Positions 16,441-25,896 are shown, counted from the stretch's first letter. The stretch is DNA of 64,000 bases from Paeniglutamicibacter psychrophenolicus (GCF_030812255.1 NZ_JAUSSH010000002.1:248001-312000), one strand, 5' to 3'. Notes: generated from the letters alone by a model not told the origin. Numbers and translations are program-made.

Positions 16441-17780
16441 GTGGCGGAGAGCGCCTGGCCCTCGGCCACGTAGCCCGCCATCTCCGCGGCGGGGACCATG
16501 GACCCGCCGGTGGCCCAGACGATGTGGGTCGCGTTGGCCAGTGCCGTATCGTCGAGCCCGAACGCGGCGCGGTAGGAAGCGTCGGTGAGCATCGTCCACG
16601 GTCCGGCAAAGCCCGCCGCGGCGCTGGGTTCCACGTCGATGTCCTCGGTGTCGTGCAGCAATCCCTGGAAGGCCTTCATGCGCTCATCGGTGACGGTCAC
16701 GTAGCCGTCGATCAGCTGCTGCAGGTGCTCGCCGACCAGGCGCGAGGGGCGGCCCACGGCCAGGCCGTCCGCGGCGGTGAGTCCGTCCAGGCCGATGTCC
16801 GCCACGGAGATGGCATCGTGCAGCCCGGTGCGCACACCCAGGGACATGCAGGGGGCGTGGGTGGGTTCGACGAAGATGCAGTGCACCGCGTCCCCGAACG
16901 CCTGCTTCAGCCCGAAGGTCACCCCGCCCGGGCCGCCGCCGACCCCGCAGGGCAGGTGGACGATCAGCGGGTGGTGCTCATCCACGGTGACCTCCAGCGA
17001 GGCCAGCTGCCCGGTCAGGCGGGCGCCGGCGACGGAGTAGCCGGCGAAGAGGCTCAGCGAGGATTCGTCGTCGACGAACCAGACACTGGGGTCCTCCGCT
17101 GCGGTGCGGCGCCCGGCCGCGACGGCGTCGGAGAAGTTGCCCTTGTGCTCCACGACGGTGACCCCGCGGGCGCGCAGCAGTTCCTTCTTCCAGGTGCGGG
17201 CGTCCATGGACATGTGCACGGTGGTGTTGAAACCCAGCTCGGAGGCGACGATGCCGATGGACAGGCCCAGGTTTCCGGTGGAGCCCACGGCGATGCCGTG
17301 CGCCGAGAGCAGTTCCCGGGCCTCGGGGGTCATCAGCACCCGGGCGTCGTCGGTCTCGGCCATCAGTCCGGCCTCGGTGGCGATGCGCTCGGCGACCTGG
17401 AGCACCTCGTGGATGCCGCCGCGGGCCTTGATGGAGCCGCTGACCGGCAGCAAGTCGTCGCGCTTTAGCCAGAGCTTGCCCGGCAGTTCGGTGCCGTAGC
17501 GGGCGGACAGTTCGGCCTGCATGTCCGGGATGCCGACCAGCGGGGATTCCAGGATGCCGTGGGTGGGGCGGGTGTCTTCGAAGCGCTCGGCGAACCACGG
17601 GGCGAAGCGGTCAAAACGCGCCCGGGCATCTTCGATGATGGCCGGATCGATGCCGGAAGCCTCGATTCCCGCGGCGGTTGGTGTGGGGTGATCGCTGAAC
17701 CAGGCGGTTTCCTCGGCCCGGGCCAGGGCTGCCACCACGGGATCGGTGAGCAGTTGCTCGAAGTCGGGAAGCTGGGTCAT
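16425..17780 (-). CDS. dsdA: D-serine ammonia-lyase (D-serine dehydratase)
   Basis: PLP enzyme that converts D-serine to pyruvate and ammonia. The 451-residue length is typical. The PLP lysine is K118 in SGSIKARGGIHEVL and the phosphate-binding glycine loop is CGVGGGPGG. Other family segments are VGSTGNLGLSIGI and HMSMDARTWKKE. The start is ATG 17780 (MTQLPDF) with AAAGAG upstream; a GTG at 17798 in the same frame would add six residues. It has no dsdC or dsdX neighbour, and is divergent from an alcohol dehydrogenase with ~330 bp between. Its 3' end is part of the 109-bp repeat. Confidence 0.92.
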   Translation of the reverse strand: MTQLPDFEQLLTDPVVAALARAEETAWFSDHPTPTAAGIEASGIDPAIIEDARARFDRFAPWFAERFEDTRPTHGILESPLVGIPDMQAELSARYGTELPGKLWLKRDDLLPVSGSIKARGGIHEVLQVAERIATEAGLMAETDDARVLMTPEARELLSAHGIAVGSTGNLGLSIGIVASELGFNTTVHMSMDARTWKKELLRARGVTVVEHKGNFSDAVAAGRRTAAEDPSVWFVDDESSLSLFAGYSVAGARLTGQLASLEVTVDEHHPLIVHLPCGVGGGPGGVTFGLKQAFGDAVHCIFVEPTHAPCMSLGVRTGLHDAISVADIGLDGLTAADGLAVGRPSRLVGEHLQQLIDGYVTVTDERMKAFQGLLHDTEDIDVEPSAAAGFAGPWTMLTDASYRAAFGLDDTALANATHIVWATGGSMVPAAEMAGYVAEGQALSATVAWR

Positions 17781-18113
17781 CGCGGCGGCTCTTTTCACAG
17801 GCGGGAGGGTGTTCAGCTACCAAATCTAGGGCACCGACGCGCTACCGGCGAGTTGGCCGGGTGCGCGCCCGCCGACGCGGTGCCGACTCCGCGCGGGCAA
17901 CAGCTGCCCAACGGTGTTCCCCGCAGGTGGCGGGGGCGCGTGTGGATCCGCGCGGATCGTGCCGAAGCGAAGACGCCCAAGTGGGGGAGGTTCTACACAA
18001 GCAGTCGCGCCACCGGCGGGTTACACTGCAGTCGCCATCGGGTACCGACGCTGTCGCCCCCCCCCGATGGCGGCAAGCATTGCTTCAGTTTTGACCGAGC
18101 GTAAGGAAAAATT
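17781..18113. other. Divergent intergenic region dsdA / alcohol dehydrogenase
   Basis: About 330 bp without a gene. It should hold promoters for both directions, but I see no hexamer pair I would defend. A run of nine C lies near 18058. Confidence 0.4.
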
Positions 18114-19169
18114 GTGAAAGCCCTTGTTTACCATGGACCAAACCAGAAATCCTGGGACGAAGTGCCGGATCCCCAAATCCAGGAACCCACCGACGTGATC
18201 GTCAAGATCGAAACCACCACCATCTGCGGCACGGACCTGCACATTCTCAAGGGGGACGTTCCGGCGGTGACCCCCGGGCGGATCCTTGGCCATGAAGGGG
18301 TGGGAACCATCACCGAAGTCGGTTCCGCGGTGACAAACCTTTCCGTGGGGGACCGGGTCATCCTCTCGTGCGTTTCCGCGTGCGGCCGTTGCGACTACTG
18401 CAAGAAGGGACTGTTCTCCCACTGTCTGGGAGAGGAGGGCGCCTCGGGGATCGGCTGGATCTTTGGACATTTGATCGACGGCACCCAGGCCGAATTCGTG
18501 CGTGTTCCCTACGCCGAAACCTCCGTCCACAAGATGCCCGAGGGGGTCAGCGCCCAGGAAGGCACGCTGCTTTCCGACATCCTGCCCACGGGCCACGAAA
18601 TCGGTGTCCAATACGGCGCCGTCAAGGCCGGTGACGTGGTTGCCGTGGTCGGGGTGGGCCCGGTGGGGCTTGCGGCCCTCACCACGGCACAGCTGTACGG
18701 CCCCTCGCGCGTCATCGCGATCGATGTTGATGCCAACCGCCTGGAAGAAGCCAAGGCCTTTGGCGCCACCGACGGGGTCTTGTCAACGGATCCGGACTGG
18801 AAGGAACAGGTGCTGGCCCTGACCGACGGCCTGGGGGTGGATGTCGCCATCGAGGCCGTGGGCATCCCGCAGACCTTTGGCATGGTTCTTGACATGGTCA
18901 GGCCCGGCGGACACGTGGCCAACGTGGGCGTGCACGGCAAGAGCGTGGACCTGCCGATCGACCGCCTGTGGATCTCCAATATCACCCTCACCATGGGTCT
19001 GGTGAACACCAATACGACGGCCACGCTGCTCAAGCTGGTCGCGCAAAAGAAGCTCGCGGTCGACAGGTTCGTCAGCCACACCTTCAAGCTGCACGACATC
19101 GAGGCCGCCTACGACACCTTCTCCCGGGCCGCCGAGACCAAGGCGTTGAAGGTCATGCTCAACGCCTGA
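18114..19169 (+). CDS. Zinc-dependent alcohol dehydrogenase, medium-chain family
   Basis: 351-residue NAD(P)-dependent alcohol/polyol dehydrogenase. Catalytic zinc ligands are C38 (ICGTDLH) and H60-E61 (GHEGVG). The structural zinc lobe has four Cys in SACGRCDYCKKGLFSHC. The Rossmann motif is VVGVGPVGLAAL near residues 178-190, and the acidic residue at the end of beta-2 (AIDVD) favours NAD. The start codon is GTG at 18114 with AAGGAAA upstream. It resembles the isopropanol/secondary alcohol and sorbitol/butanediol branches. If it makes ketones from secondary alcohols it could feed the ketone carboxylase cluster, but it is 11 kb away and that link is speculative. Confidence 0.88.
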   Translation: MKALVYHGPNQKSWDEVPDPQIQEPTDVIVKIETTTICGTDLHILKGDVPAVTPGRILGHEGVGTITEVGSAVTNLSVGDRVILSCVSACGRCDYCKKGLFSHCLGEEGASGIGWIFGHLIDGTQAEFVRVPYAETSVHKMPEGVSAQEGTLLSDILPTGHEIGVQYGAVKAGDVVAVVGVGPVGLAALTTAQLYGPSRVIAIDVDANRLEEAKAFGATDGVLSTDPDWKEQVLALTDGLGVDVAIEAVGIPQTFGMVLDMVRPGGHVANVGVHGKSVDLPIDRLWISNITLTMGLVNTNTTATLLKLVAQKKLAVDRFVSHTFKLHDIEAAYDTFSRAAETKALKVMLNA

Positions 19170-19263
19170 GGAAATGTCCACCGGGCACTGCCTCCACGGG
19201 GTGTGGACCAGCCGCTGCATGCGGCCGCTCCGCACCCCGTGGCGTTTGGAGCGGGACAGGCGG

Positions 19264-20088
19264 CTACGAATCCGCCGGCGTGTCCACGGACCTGGCCAGC
19301 ACCGCCCGCGCATGGCGCAGCAGCGGCTCGTCCACCATCTGGCCTTCGAAGGTAAAGACTCCGGCGGCGTCCTTCGCCGCGGCGAGGATGCGCGTGGCCC
19401 GTTCGACCTCCTCGGCGGATGGAGCGAAAGCCTGGCGGATGACGGACATCTGGCTCGGGTGGATCGAGGCCTTGGCCCCGAAGCCCGAGGCCGCGGCGTC
19501 AACGGTTTCGCCGAGCAACCCGGCAAGATCGGGGATGTCGATGTAGACCGAGTCGATGGCCGTCTTGCCGTACGCGCCGGCGGCCAGCAGCACCTGGGAC
19601 CGCGCATGCCGTGACACGTCCCGATAGGTGCCCGAGGCCTTGCGGGAGGAGGATCCGCCCAGGGAGGCCACGAGGTCCTCGGCGCCCCACATCAGCGCCA
19701 CGACGTTGTCCGCGGCGGCGATCTTCGGCGCGTTGAGGATCCCCAGGGCCGTTTCGCACAAGGCGACCACATTGAATCCGGCGACGGCGGCCAGGTTCCC
19801 GGGGGTTTCGGTCTTGGCCAGCATGATGGTGCGGTACGCGGTCTGCTCGATGGCTGCCAGGTCCTCGGCGAAGTCCTCGGTGCCGACCGGGTTCACCCGC
19901 ACGATGGTGCGTTCCGGATCCAGCGGGTTCTTGACCAGGGCCCGCCGGGCGGATTGTTTGTTGCCCGCGGCCACCGCATCCTCGAGATCCAGGATCACCG
20001 CGTCGGCGCGTTCGAGCGCCTTGGCATAGCGGTCGGGGCGGTCCGCCGGGCAGAACAGGATTGCCGGGCCCATGGTGAAGCTTTCCAT
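19264..20088 (-). CDS. HpcH/HpaI aldolase / CitE-like lyase
   Basis: 274-residue protein of the citrate lyase beta subunit family, which cleaves or forms acyl-CoA such as malyl-, citramalyl- or methylmalyl-CoA in Mg-dependent fashion. Visible motifs are AILFCPADRPDRYAKALERA at the start, VILDLEDAVA near residue 30, VRVNPVGTEDF near 65, and KASIHPSQMSVIRQAF near 222. The start ATG 20088 is two bases after the stop of the MaoC gene. It is the last gene of the carboxylase operon. In actinobacteria CitE-like genes often close leucine-type operons and their exact substrate is usually unknown. Confidence 0.83.
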   Translation of the reverse strand: MESFTMGPAILFCPADRPDRYAKALERADAVILDLEDAVAAGNKQSARRALVKNPLDPERTIVRVNPVGTEDFAEDLAAIEQTAYRTIMLAKTETPGNLAAVAGFNVVALCETALGILNAPKIAAADNVVALMWGAEDLVASLGGSSSRKASGTYRDVSRHARSQVLLAAGAYGKTAIDSVYIDIPDLAGLLGETVDAAASGFGAKASIHPSQMSVIRQAFAPSAEEVERATRILAAAKDAAGVFTFEGQMVDEPLLRHARAVLARSVDTPADS

Positions 20089-20090
20089 GA

Positions 20091-20606
20091 CTAGTCCTCT
20101 TCGCTGGGGTTCATGGATGCCGCGTGGGCGTCCCTGGTCCACATCATGCAGGTGCGGGTGGCGGTGGCCACCACGACGCCGTCCTGGTTCCGTCCGGTGT
20201 GCTTCATGGTGACGATGCCCTGCCCCGGCCGGGACTTCGAAAGCCGGATGTCGGTGACCTCGGTTTCGGTGTAGAGGGTGTCGCCGTGGAACATCGGGTG
20301 CGGGAACTTCACCCCGTCGATGCCCAGCTGGCCGATGATGGTTCCCTCGGTCATCTGCGGCACCGACTGCCCGATCATCGTTCCGAGCGTGAACAGCGAA
20401 TTCATCAGTCGCTGCCCGAAGGGCTGGGTGGCGCTCCAGGCCGCATCCAGGTGCAGACCCTGGTTGTTCATGGTCAGCGAGGTGAACAGGACGTTGTCGG
20501 TTTCGGTGAGCGTGCGGCCGGGACGGTGGGCGTAGATGACGCCCTCGCGCAGTTCGTCGAGGTAGAAGCCGCGCTGTTCGATGCGTTCGGGGGTGGGGGT
20601 GCTCAT
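20091..20606 (-). CDS. MaoC-family (R)-specific enoyl-CoA hydratase-like protein
   Basis: 171-residue single hot-dog domain protein. It shows LTETDNVLFTSLTMNNQGLHLD near residue 33 and GIDGVKFPHPMFHGDTLYTET near 97, typical of MaoC dehydratases. It overlaps the biotin carboxylase gene by an ATGA junction, so the two are translationally coupled. It may hydrate the enoyl-CoA product of the carboxylase, replacing the crotonase (LiuC-type) enzyme. Confidence 0.82.
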   Translation of the reverse strand: MSTPTPERIEQRGFYLDELREGVIYAHRPGRTLTETDNVLFTSLTMNNQGLHLDAAWSATQPFGQRLMNSLFTLGTMIGQSVPQMTEGTIIGQLGIDGVKFPHPMFHGDTLYTETEVTDIRLSKSRPGQGIVTMKHTGRNQDGVVVATATRTCMMWTRDAHAASMNPSEED

Positions 20607-22681
20607 GCGCTGTGCTCCAGATCGGTGAGGGGGACATCTGTGTCGGTGTTCCCGGGGTCTGCGTCCTCGATCTGGACCGTGGCAATGAGCTGGTTGGCCT
20701 TGACCAGGTCCCCGGCCTTCAGGTGGCTCATGGTCACCACCCCGTCGCCGGGCGAGAGCATCTGGTGTTCCATCTTCATGGCCTCGATGGTGGCCAGGAT
20801 TTGCCCGGCCGCCACCTGTTCCCCGTCGTGGACCTTCACTGCGATGACGGTTCCGGGCATGGGGGAGCGGACCTCCGGGGAGAGGGCTCCGGCTCCGCGG
20901 TCCAAGGCTGCCAACTCGCGGGTGAGCACCTCGGTGCGGTCCAACGGGCGCACACCGGCGCTCCACCCGTCGTGGCTCAGCCAGATGGTGCCGTCGGCGG
21001 AGCGGGCCGTCGACAGGCGGTGCGCCAGCCCGTTCACGGAGAGGCGGCCCGGGCCGGCGGCCTCCACGAGGAACTCGGTTCCTTCGATGGTGATCACGGA
21101 GCCGCTGCCGGCGCGGAGGTGGGTGAGCGAGCGGATCTGCTGGTCGACCTCGAATTCCAGGGTGGTGCCCGCGTGGGCGCCCAGCCGCCAGCCGTCCGCC
21201 CGCTGCCAGGGGCCGTCCATGGCCCCAACGGGTTCACGGGAGAGATGTGCGGCCAGGGTCAGCTCCTCATCGGAGAGTGCCCGAAACGCCATGTCCGGCA
21301 TCTTGCGGCCAATGAGGTTGGTGTCCAGGTGCCCAGCGGCCACGTCCGTATCGGTGATGAGCAGGCGCAGGTACTCGATGTTGGTCAGCACCCCCAGGAT
21401 CACGGTGGAGGCCAGGGCCGCATCAAGGCGTGCCAGGGAGTCTGCGCGGTCCGTACCCCAGGCGATGACCTTGGAAACCATCGGATCGTAGAAGGAGGAA
21501 ACCTCCAGCCCCTCGCGCAGCGAGGAGTCGACGCGGATGTGTTGGCCGGTGGCCTCGGTGAGAGCCAGGACGGTCCCGATGGAGGGCATGAAGTCGTGTG
21601 CGGGGTCCTCGGCGTAGACGCGTGCCTCGGTGGCGTGGCCGTGCAGTTGAACCTCATCCTGGGTGAAGTCCAGTTGCTCGCCGGCGGCGATGCGCACCTG
21701 CCATTGCGCCAGGTCGATGCGCCGGCCGTTGATGCGAACGACTTCCTCGGTGACCGGGTGCTCGACCTGCAGGCGGGTGTTCATTTCCATGAAGAAGAAT
21801 TCGTCGGGCTTCTCGTCGCTGACCAGGAACTCCACGGTTCCGGCACCCACGTAGTCCACCGATTCCGCGGCGGCCACGGCCGCGGCACCGATCTCGGCGC
21901 GGATGCGTTCGCCTTCGGCATGGTTTTCCAGCAGCGGGGCCGGGGCTTCCTCGATGACCTTCTGGTGGCGGCGCTGCAGGGAGCATTCGCGCTCGCCGAG
22001 GTGCACGGTGTTGCCGTGCTTGTCGGCCAGGACCTGGACCTCGATGTGCCGGGGGTTGCGCACCAGGCGTTCGAGGAAGAGCGTGTCATCCCCGAAGGCG
22101 CTGGCCGCGGTGCGGCGGGCACTGGCCAGGGCCTCGGGCAGCTCGGTGGCGGATTCGACAACGAACATGCCTTTGCCGCCGCCTCCGGCCGAGGGCTTGA
22201 TCAGCAGCGGGAACCCGACCTCGGCCGCGGCGGCCGTGAGTTCCCCGTTGTCCAGCCCGGCCTTGGCGATGCCCGGGACCACCGGGACGCCGTGGGAGGA
22301 GACGTGGTTCTTGGAGCGGATCTTGTCGCCCATGAGGTTGATGGAGTAGGCATCGGGCCCGATGAAGGTGAGTCCGGCATCCTCCAGGGCGCGGGCGAAG
22401 TCGACGTTCTCGGCCAGGAACCCGTAGCCCGGGTGCACGGCCTGGGCGCCGGAGCGGCGGCAGGCCTGAAGGATCGCGGGGATGCTGAGGTAGCTTTCGG
22501 TGGCCGCCCCTGGCCCGATGCGCACGGCAACGTCGGCCTCGGCCACGTGGAGGGCACCGGCATCGGCGTCCGAGTAGACGGCGACGGAGCGGATGCCCAG
22601 GGTCTTGAGGGAGCGGATCACCCGGACGGCGATCTCCCCGCGGTTGGCCACGAGCACCGTGTCAAAAAGTTTGTTCGTCAC
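20603..22681 (-). CDS. Acyl-CoA carboxylase alpha subunit: biotin carboxylase plus biotin carrier
   Basis: 692-residue biotin-dependent subunit. Biotin carboxylase domain at residues ~1-450 (VLVANRGEIAVRVIR start, glycine loop SAGGGGKGM near 170, RHIEVQVLAD and ERECSLQRRHQKVIEE in the middle, MNTRLQVEHPVTE near 290), then a linker domain, then a biotinyl domain with the biotin lysine K636 in AMKMEHQ. The length and the adjacent carboxyltransferase fit 3-methylcrotonyl-CoA carboxylase (LiuD/MccA), with propionyl- or acetyl-CoA carboxylase as alternatives. It lies between the carboxyltransferase (61 bp upstream) and the MaoC gene (4-bp overlap). Confidence 0.9.
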   Translation of the reverse strand: MTNKLFDTVLVANRGEIAVRVIRSLKTLGIRSVAVYSDADAGALHVAEADVAVRIGPGAATESYLSIPAILQACRRSGAQAVHPGYGFLAENVDFARALEDAGLTFIGPDAYSINLMGDKIRSKNHVSSHGVPVVPGIAKAGLDNGELTAAAAEVGFPLLIKPSAGGGGKGMFVVESATELPEALASARRTAASAFGDDTLFLERLVRNPRHIEVQVLADKHGNTVHLGERECSLQRRHQKVIEEAPAPLLENHAEGERIRAEIGAAAVAAAESVDYVGAGTVEFLVSDEKPDEFFFMEMNTRLQVEHPVTEEVVRINGRRIDLAQWQVRIAAGEQLDFTQDEVQLHGHATEARVYAEDPAHDFMPSIGTVLALTEATGQHIRVDSSLREGLEVSSFYDPMVSKVIAWGTDRADSLARLDAALASTVILGVLTNIEYLRLLITDTDVAAGHLDTNLIGRKMPDMAFRALSDEELTLAAHLSREPVGAMDGPWQRADGWRLGAHAGTTLEFEVDQQIRSLTHLRAGSGSVITIEGTEFLVEAAGPGRLSVNGLAHRLSTARSADGTIWLSHDGWSAGVRPLDRTEVLTRELAALDRGAGALSPEVRSPMPGTVIAVKVHDGEQVAAGQILATIEAMKMEHQMLSPGDGVVTMSHLKAGDLVKANQLIATVQIEDADPGNTDTDVPLTDLEHSA

Positions 22682-22742
22682 GATTGGTCCTTATCTGGAA
22701 ACAAGTGATCTTGGGGGAGGAAAGAAGGCAGCGTGGGACCAC

Positions 22743-24353
22743 TTACATGCGGAAGACGCCGAAGGAGGTCTCCGGCAGCGGTTGGCGGGAGGCGACATCA
22801 AGGGCCATGCCGAGCACCCGGCGGGTGTCTTGCGGATCGATGACCCCGTCGTCCCAGAGCCGGGCGGTGGAGTAGTAGGGGTTGCCCTGGGCTTCGTACT
22901 GTTCCTTGATCGGCGCCTTGAAGGCTTCCTCGTCCTCGGAGCTCCAGGTGTCTCCAGAGCCCTCGAGCTGGTCGCGCTTCACGGTCGCCAGCACGCTGGA
23001 GGCCTGGTTGCCGCCCATGACCGAGATCCGGGCCGCCGGCCACATCCACAGGAAGCGCGGCGAGTATGCGCGCCCGCACATCGAGTAGTTGCCGGCGCCG
23101 AAGGACCCGCCGATGACGACGGTGAACTTGGGGACCCGGGCGGTGGCCACGGCGGTGACCATCTTGGCGCCGTGCTTGGCGATGCCGTCGGCCTCGTAGT
23201 CGCGGCCCACCATGAACCCTGCAAGGTTCTGCAGGAACACCAACGGGATGCCGCGCTGGTCGCAGAGCTCGATGAAGTGGGCTCCCTTGAGCGCGGATTC
23301 GGAGAAGAGCACGCCGTTGTTGGCGATGATGCCGACCTTGTGCCCGTGGATGCGGGCGAAGCCGGTGACCAATGTGGTGCCGTAGTTGGCCTTGAATTCG
23401 TGGAATTCGCTGCCGTCCACGACCCGGGCGATGACCTCGCGGACGTCGTAGGGGGCGTTCACGTCGGTGGGCACCGTGCCGTAGAGCTCTGCCGGGTCTT
23501 CGAGCGGCTCGGCGACCTGCTCGGCGATGTCCCAGGCCGGGGCAGGGGTGGGCGGCAGGGTTTCGATGATGTTGCGGACGATCTGCAGGGCGTGCGCGTC
23601 GTTTTCGGCCAGGTGGTCGACGACGCCGGAGGTCTTGGCGTGCAGGTTGCCGCCTCCCAGTTCCTCGGCGGTGACGATTTCGCCGATGGCGGCCTTCACC
23701 AGGGGTGGTCCGCCCAGGAAGATGGTGCCCTGGTTGCGGACGATGACCGTTTCGTCGCTCATGGCCGGGACGTAGGCGCCTCCCGCGGTGCAGGAGCCCA
23801 GCACCGCGGCGATTTGCGGGATCTTGGCCGCGGAGAGGTTGGCCTGGTTGTAGAAGATGCGCCCGAAGTGGTCGCGGTCGGGGAAGACTTCGTCCTGCAT
23901 GGGCAGGAAGGCACCGCCGGAATCCACGAGATACACGCAGGGCAGCCCGTTATCCATCGCGATTTCCTGGGCACGCAGGTGCTTCTTCACGGTCATCGGG
24001 AAGTAGGTGCCGCCCTTGACGGTGGCGTCGTTGGAGATCACCAGGACGTGGCGTCCGTGCACCAACCCGATTCCGGCGATCATGCCGGCCCCGGGGCAGT
24101 CCCCGCCGTACATGTCCTCGGCCGCGAGCGGTGCAATTTCGAGGAAGGGGGAGCCCTCGTCGAGCAGGGTGTTGACGCGGTCGCGCGGCAGGAGCTTCCC
24201 GCGGTCCAGATGGCGCTGGCGTGACTTTTCCGATCCGCCCAGTGCGGCGCGTGCCAGGCGCTCGCGCAGTTCGGCAACGAGCAGGGTTTGTTCGGCCGCG
24301 TTCTTCAGGAACGCGGGGCCGGTCGTGTCAATCGTGCTGGACAGGGCTTCCAT
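22743..24353 (-). CDS. Acyl-CoA carboxylase beta subunit (carboxyltransferase), methylcrotonyl-CoA type
   Basis: 536-residue carboxyltransferase that moves CO2 from carboxybiotin to an acyl-CoA. The N-terminal half holds [36 protein letters not shown] and [12 protein letters not shown]; the C-terminal half holds [20 protein letters not shown] and [19 protein letters not shown]. The SGGAFLP and [15 protein letters not shown] forms are typical of 3-methylcrotonyl-CoA carboxylase (LiuB/MccB). The operon would then serve leucine breakdown, although no isovaleryl-CoA dehydrogenase gene is present in it. Confidence 0.9.
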   Translation of the reverse strand: MEALSSTIDTTGPAFLKNAAEQTLLVAELRERLARAALGGSEKSRQRHLDRGKLLPRDRVNTLLDEGSPFLEIAPLAAEDMYGGDCPGAGMIAGIGLVHGRHVLVISNDATVKGGTYFPMTVKKHLRAQEIAMDNGLPCVYLVDSGGAFLPMQDEVFPDRDHFGRIFYNQANLSAAKIPQIAAVLGSCTAGGAYVPAMSDETVIVRNQGTIFLGGPPLVKAAIGEIVTAEELGGGNLHAKTSGVVDHLAENDAHALQIVRNIIETLPPTPAPAWDIAEQVAEPLEDPAELYGTVPTDVNAPYDVREVIARVVDGSEFHEFKANYGTTLVTGFARIHGHKVGIIANNGVLFSESALKGAHFIELCDQRGIPLVFLQNLAGFMVGRDYEADGIAKHGAKMVTAVATARVPKFTVVIGGSFGAGNYSMCGRAYSPRFLWMWPAARISVMGGNQASSVLATVKRDQLEGSGDTWSSEDEEAFKAPIKEQYEAQGNPYYSTARLWDDGVIDPQDTRRVLGMALDVASRQPLPETSFGVFRM

Positions 24354-24392
24354 GGATCCTCTTTCGACGCTGAAAAGTTTGGGGGTGGCATG

Positions 24393-25055
24393 TCAGTGGG
24401 CGGAGGCAACGGGGATTCCCGGCGGTTCGCTGACGAGGTGCACCGGTGGGCGGATGAAGTCGATGCCCTCGAGCATGGAGGGGTCGGCGGAGAGGATCTT
24501 GCAGGCCATGGTGACGAAGTTGTGCTGGACATCGGCCAGCGGCAGTCGTCCGTCGGGGCGGTACCAGTGGGCCACACCGGTCCCCATTTCCATCAGGGCC
24601 AGACGGGCCATGGTGGCGTCCTCCGTGGCGAAGTCCCCGACGCGCAGGCCGCGTTCGACCACCTGGGCGAAGAAGGACTCGTAGTCGTCGCGCAGCTGCT
24701 GCATGGAGGTGCGGTTTGCCGCGGAGAGTGCGCGCATTTCGTACTCGGCCACGCGCGCGGTCAGTGGATTGGCGGCGGTGAAACCGATATGGGAGGAGAC
24801 CAGGGCCGCCAATTGGATGGTCGGTTCGGCGCTGATGCGAAGTGCGTGGGATCCGGAGGAGATCATTTCCTCCAGGCAGCCGCGCATGACCTGCACCAGC
24901 AGATCTTCCTTGCTCCCGGCGTAGTGGTAGAGCGTGGCCGAGTTGATGCCGGCGGCGGCCCCCAGTTCGCGGATGCCGGTGGCGGCGAAACCCTGCCGGG
25001 CGAAGAGCATGACGGCCGCCTGCTGGACCTTCCCGATGTTCACCATGTTCTCCAT
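24393..25055 (-). CDS. TetR-family regulator of the carboxylase operon
   Basis: 220-residue TetR-type repressor. The DNA-binding region is VQQAAVMLFARQGFAATGIR and INSATLYHYAGSKEDLL (residues ~9-53), followed by the helical ligand domain. The start is ATG 25055, with a second ATG at 25046. It is the first gene of the operon, 39 bp before the carboxyltransferase gene. A perfect palindrome 17 bp upstream of its start is the likely operator, so it should repress its own operon; the effector may be an acyl-CoA, by analogy with similar regulators. Confidence 0.85.
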   Translation of the reverse strand: MENMVNIGKVQQAAVMLFARQGFAATGIRELGAAAGINSATLYHYAGSKEDLLVQVMRGCLEEMISSGSHALRISAEPTIQLAALVSSHIGFTAANPLTARVAEYEMRALSAANRTSMQQLRDDYESFFAQVVERGLRVGDFATEDATMARLALMEMGTGVAHWYRPDGRLPLADVQHNFVTMACKILSADPSMLEGIDFIRPPVHLVSEPPGIPVASAH

Positions 25056-25071
25056 TGCCGAGATAACGCCG

Positions 25072-25093
25072 GAGTCAATCAACCGATTGACTC
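25072..25093. promoter_or_regulatory. TetR operator 1
   Basis: Perfect 9-bp inverted repeat GAGTCAATC-AACC-GATTGACTC, immediately upstream of the TetR start codon on the minus strand. Confidence 0.7.
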
Positions 25094-25127
25094 TCTGTCT
25101 ATAGCAAACACCGTGATGCGGCACACT

Positions 25128-25145
25128 GTCAATCACTTGATTGGG
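25128..25145. promoter_or_regulatory. TetR operator 2 (weaker)
   Basis: GTCAATC-ACTT-GATTGGG keeps the CAATC-N4-GATTG core of operator 1, with its centre about 54 bp away. Probably a second, weaker site in the same promoter region. Confidence 0.55.
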
Positions 25146-25228
25146 AAATGCGTGGGGCTCCGAAGCTGGCTGCACAGTGCTCGCACCCGTGTCGCGCTTC
25201 GGTGGAGGCAGGGCCGGCGGCAGATATC

Positions 25229-25257
25229 TTGTGTCGTGAGTCGACACGCGATACAAT
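25229..25257 (+). promoter_or_regulatory. higBA promoter with embedded operator
   Basis: TTGTGT (25229-25234), 17-bp spacer, TACAAT (25252-25257). The spacer contains an inverted repeat GTGTCG-N5-CGACAC at 25231-25247, a likely site for autorepression by the antitoxin. The toxin ATG begins only six bases after the -10, so the mRNA is probably leaderless. Confidence 0.6.
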
Positions 25258-25262
25258 CTGTT

Positions 25263-25541
25263 ATGATCGTCAGTTTCCGGCATAAGGGGCTGGAAGCGCT
25301 CTATCGCGACAATTCCAACAAGGGTGTCCAGCCCGCGCATGCGGCAAAACTCGTCCGCATCTTGGGTGTACTCGATGTTGCGCAGACGCCAGCTGACCTT
25401 GCCATTCCCTCGTTCCGCACCCATGAGCTTAAGGGTGACCTTGCCGGACACTTCTCGATCTGGGTCAACGGCAACTGGCGTGTGACATTCCGATTTCTTG
25501 GGCAAGACGTCGAACTCGTTGGCTATCAGGACTACCACTGA
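25263..25541 (+). CDS. higB: HigB-type toxin (RelE/ParE superfamily)
   Basis: 92-residue toxin expected to be a ribosome-dependent mRNA nuclease. The order SFRHKGLEALY, then AAKLVRILGVLD, FRTHELKGDLAGHFSIWVNG and NWRVTFRF matches the HigB family, including the basic/aromatic residues of the last strands. It comes before its antitoxin by 12 bp, the reversed order that is normal for higBA. It has almost no leader between the promoter and ATG. Confidence 0.88.
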   Translation: MIVSFRHKGLEALYRDNSNKGVQPAHAAKLVRILGVLDVAQTPADLAIPSFRTHELKGDLAGHFSIWVNGNWRVTFRFLGQDVELVGYQDYH

Positions 25542-25553
25542 AGGAACAGCACC

Positions 25554-25835
25554 ATGATGAAGAACCCACCACACCCGGGTGAGATCATTCGCGAGGACGT
25601 GATCGCCGGACTTGGCCTCACCGTTGCGGAAGCCGCGCTCAGGTTAGGTGTCGCTCGCGTGACCCTGAGCAGAGTAGTCAACGGTCGTGCCGGCATCAGC
25701 CCGAATCTGGCCGTCAGGTTGGAACTTGCCGGAACCGGTACAGCCCGGGGCTGGCTCGTCATGCAGGTGAACTATGACCTCGCTCGGGAGCTGGAAGGCA
25801 AGACGCACCTTGTGAAGCCGCTTGACGCTGCCTGA
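25554..25835 (+). CDS. higA: HigA-type antitoxin
   Basis: 93-residue helix-turn-helix antitoxin that neutralises HigB and represses the operon. It begins PPHPGEIIREDVIAGLGLTV, the HigA signature, followed by the XRE-type helix LRLGVARVTLSRVVNGRAGI. The start may be ATG 25554 or the adjacent ATG 25557. A strong terminator follows. Confidence 0.9.
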   Translation: MMKNPPHPGEIIREDVIAGLGLTVAEAALRLGVARVTLSRVVNGRAGISPNLAVRLELAGTGTARGWLVMQVNYDLARELEGKTHLVKPLDAA

Positions 25836-25844
25836 ATTGCATGA

Positions 25845-25896
25845 AAACACGGGCACCTTCCACGCCTCTTGAGTGATGTGGAGAGTGCCCGTGTTT
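25845..25896. terminator. Bidirectional terminator between higA and thiolase
   Basis: Perfect 12-bp outer stem AAACACGGGCAC / GTGCCCGTGTTT, extended inwards by CTTCCAC against GTGGAGAG with a bulge. It lies between convergent genes and has A/T on both outer sides. Confidence 0.75.
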
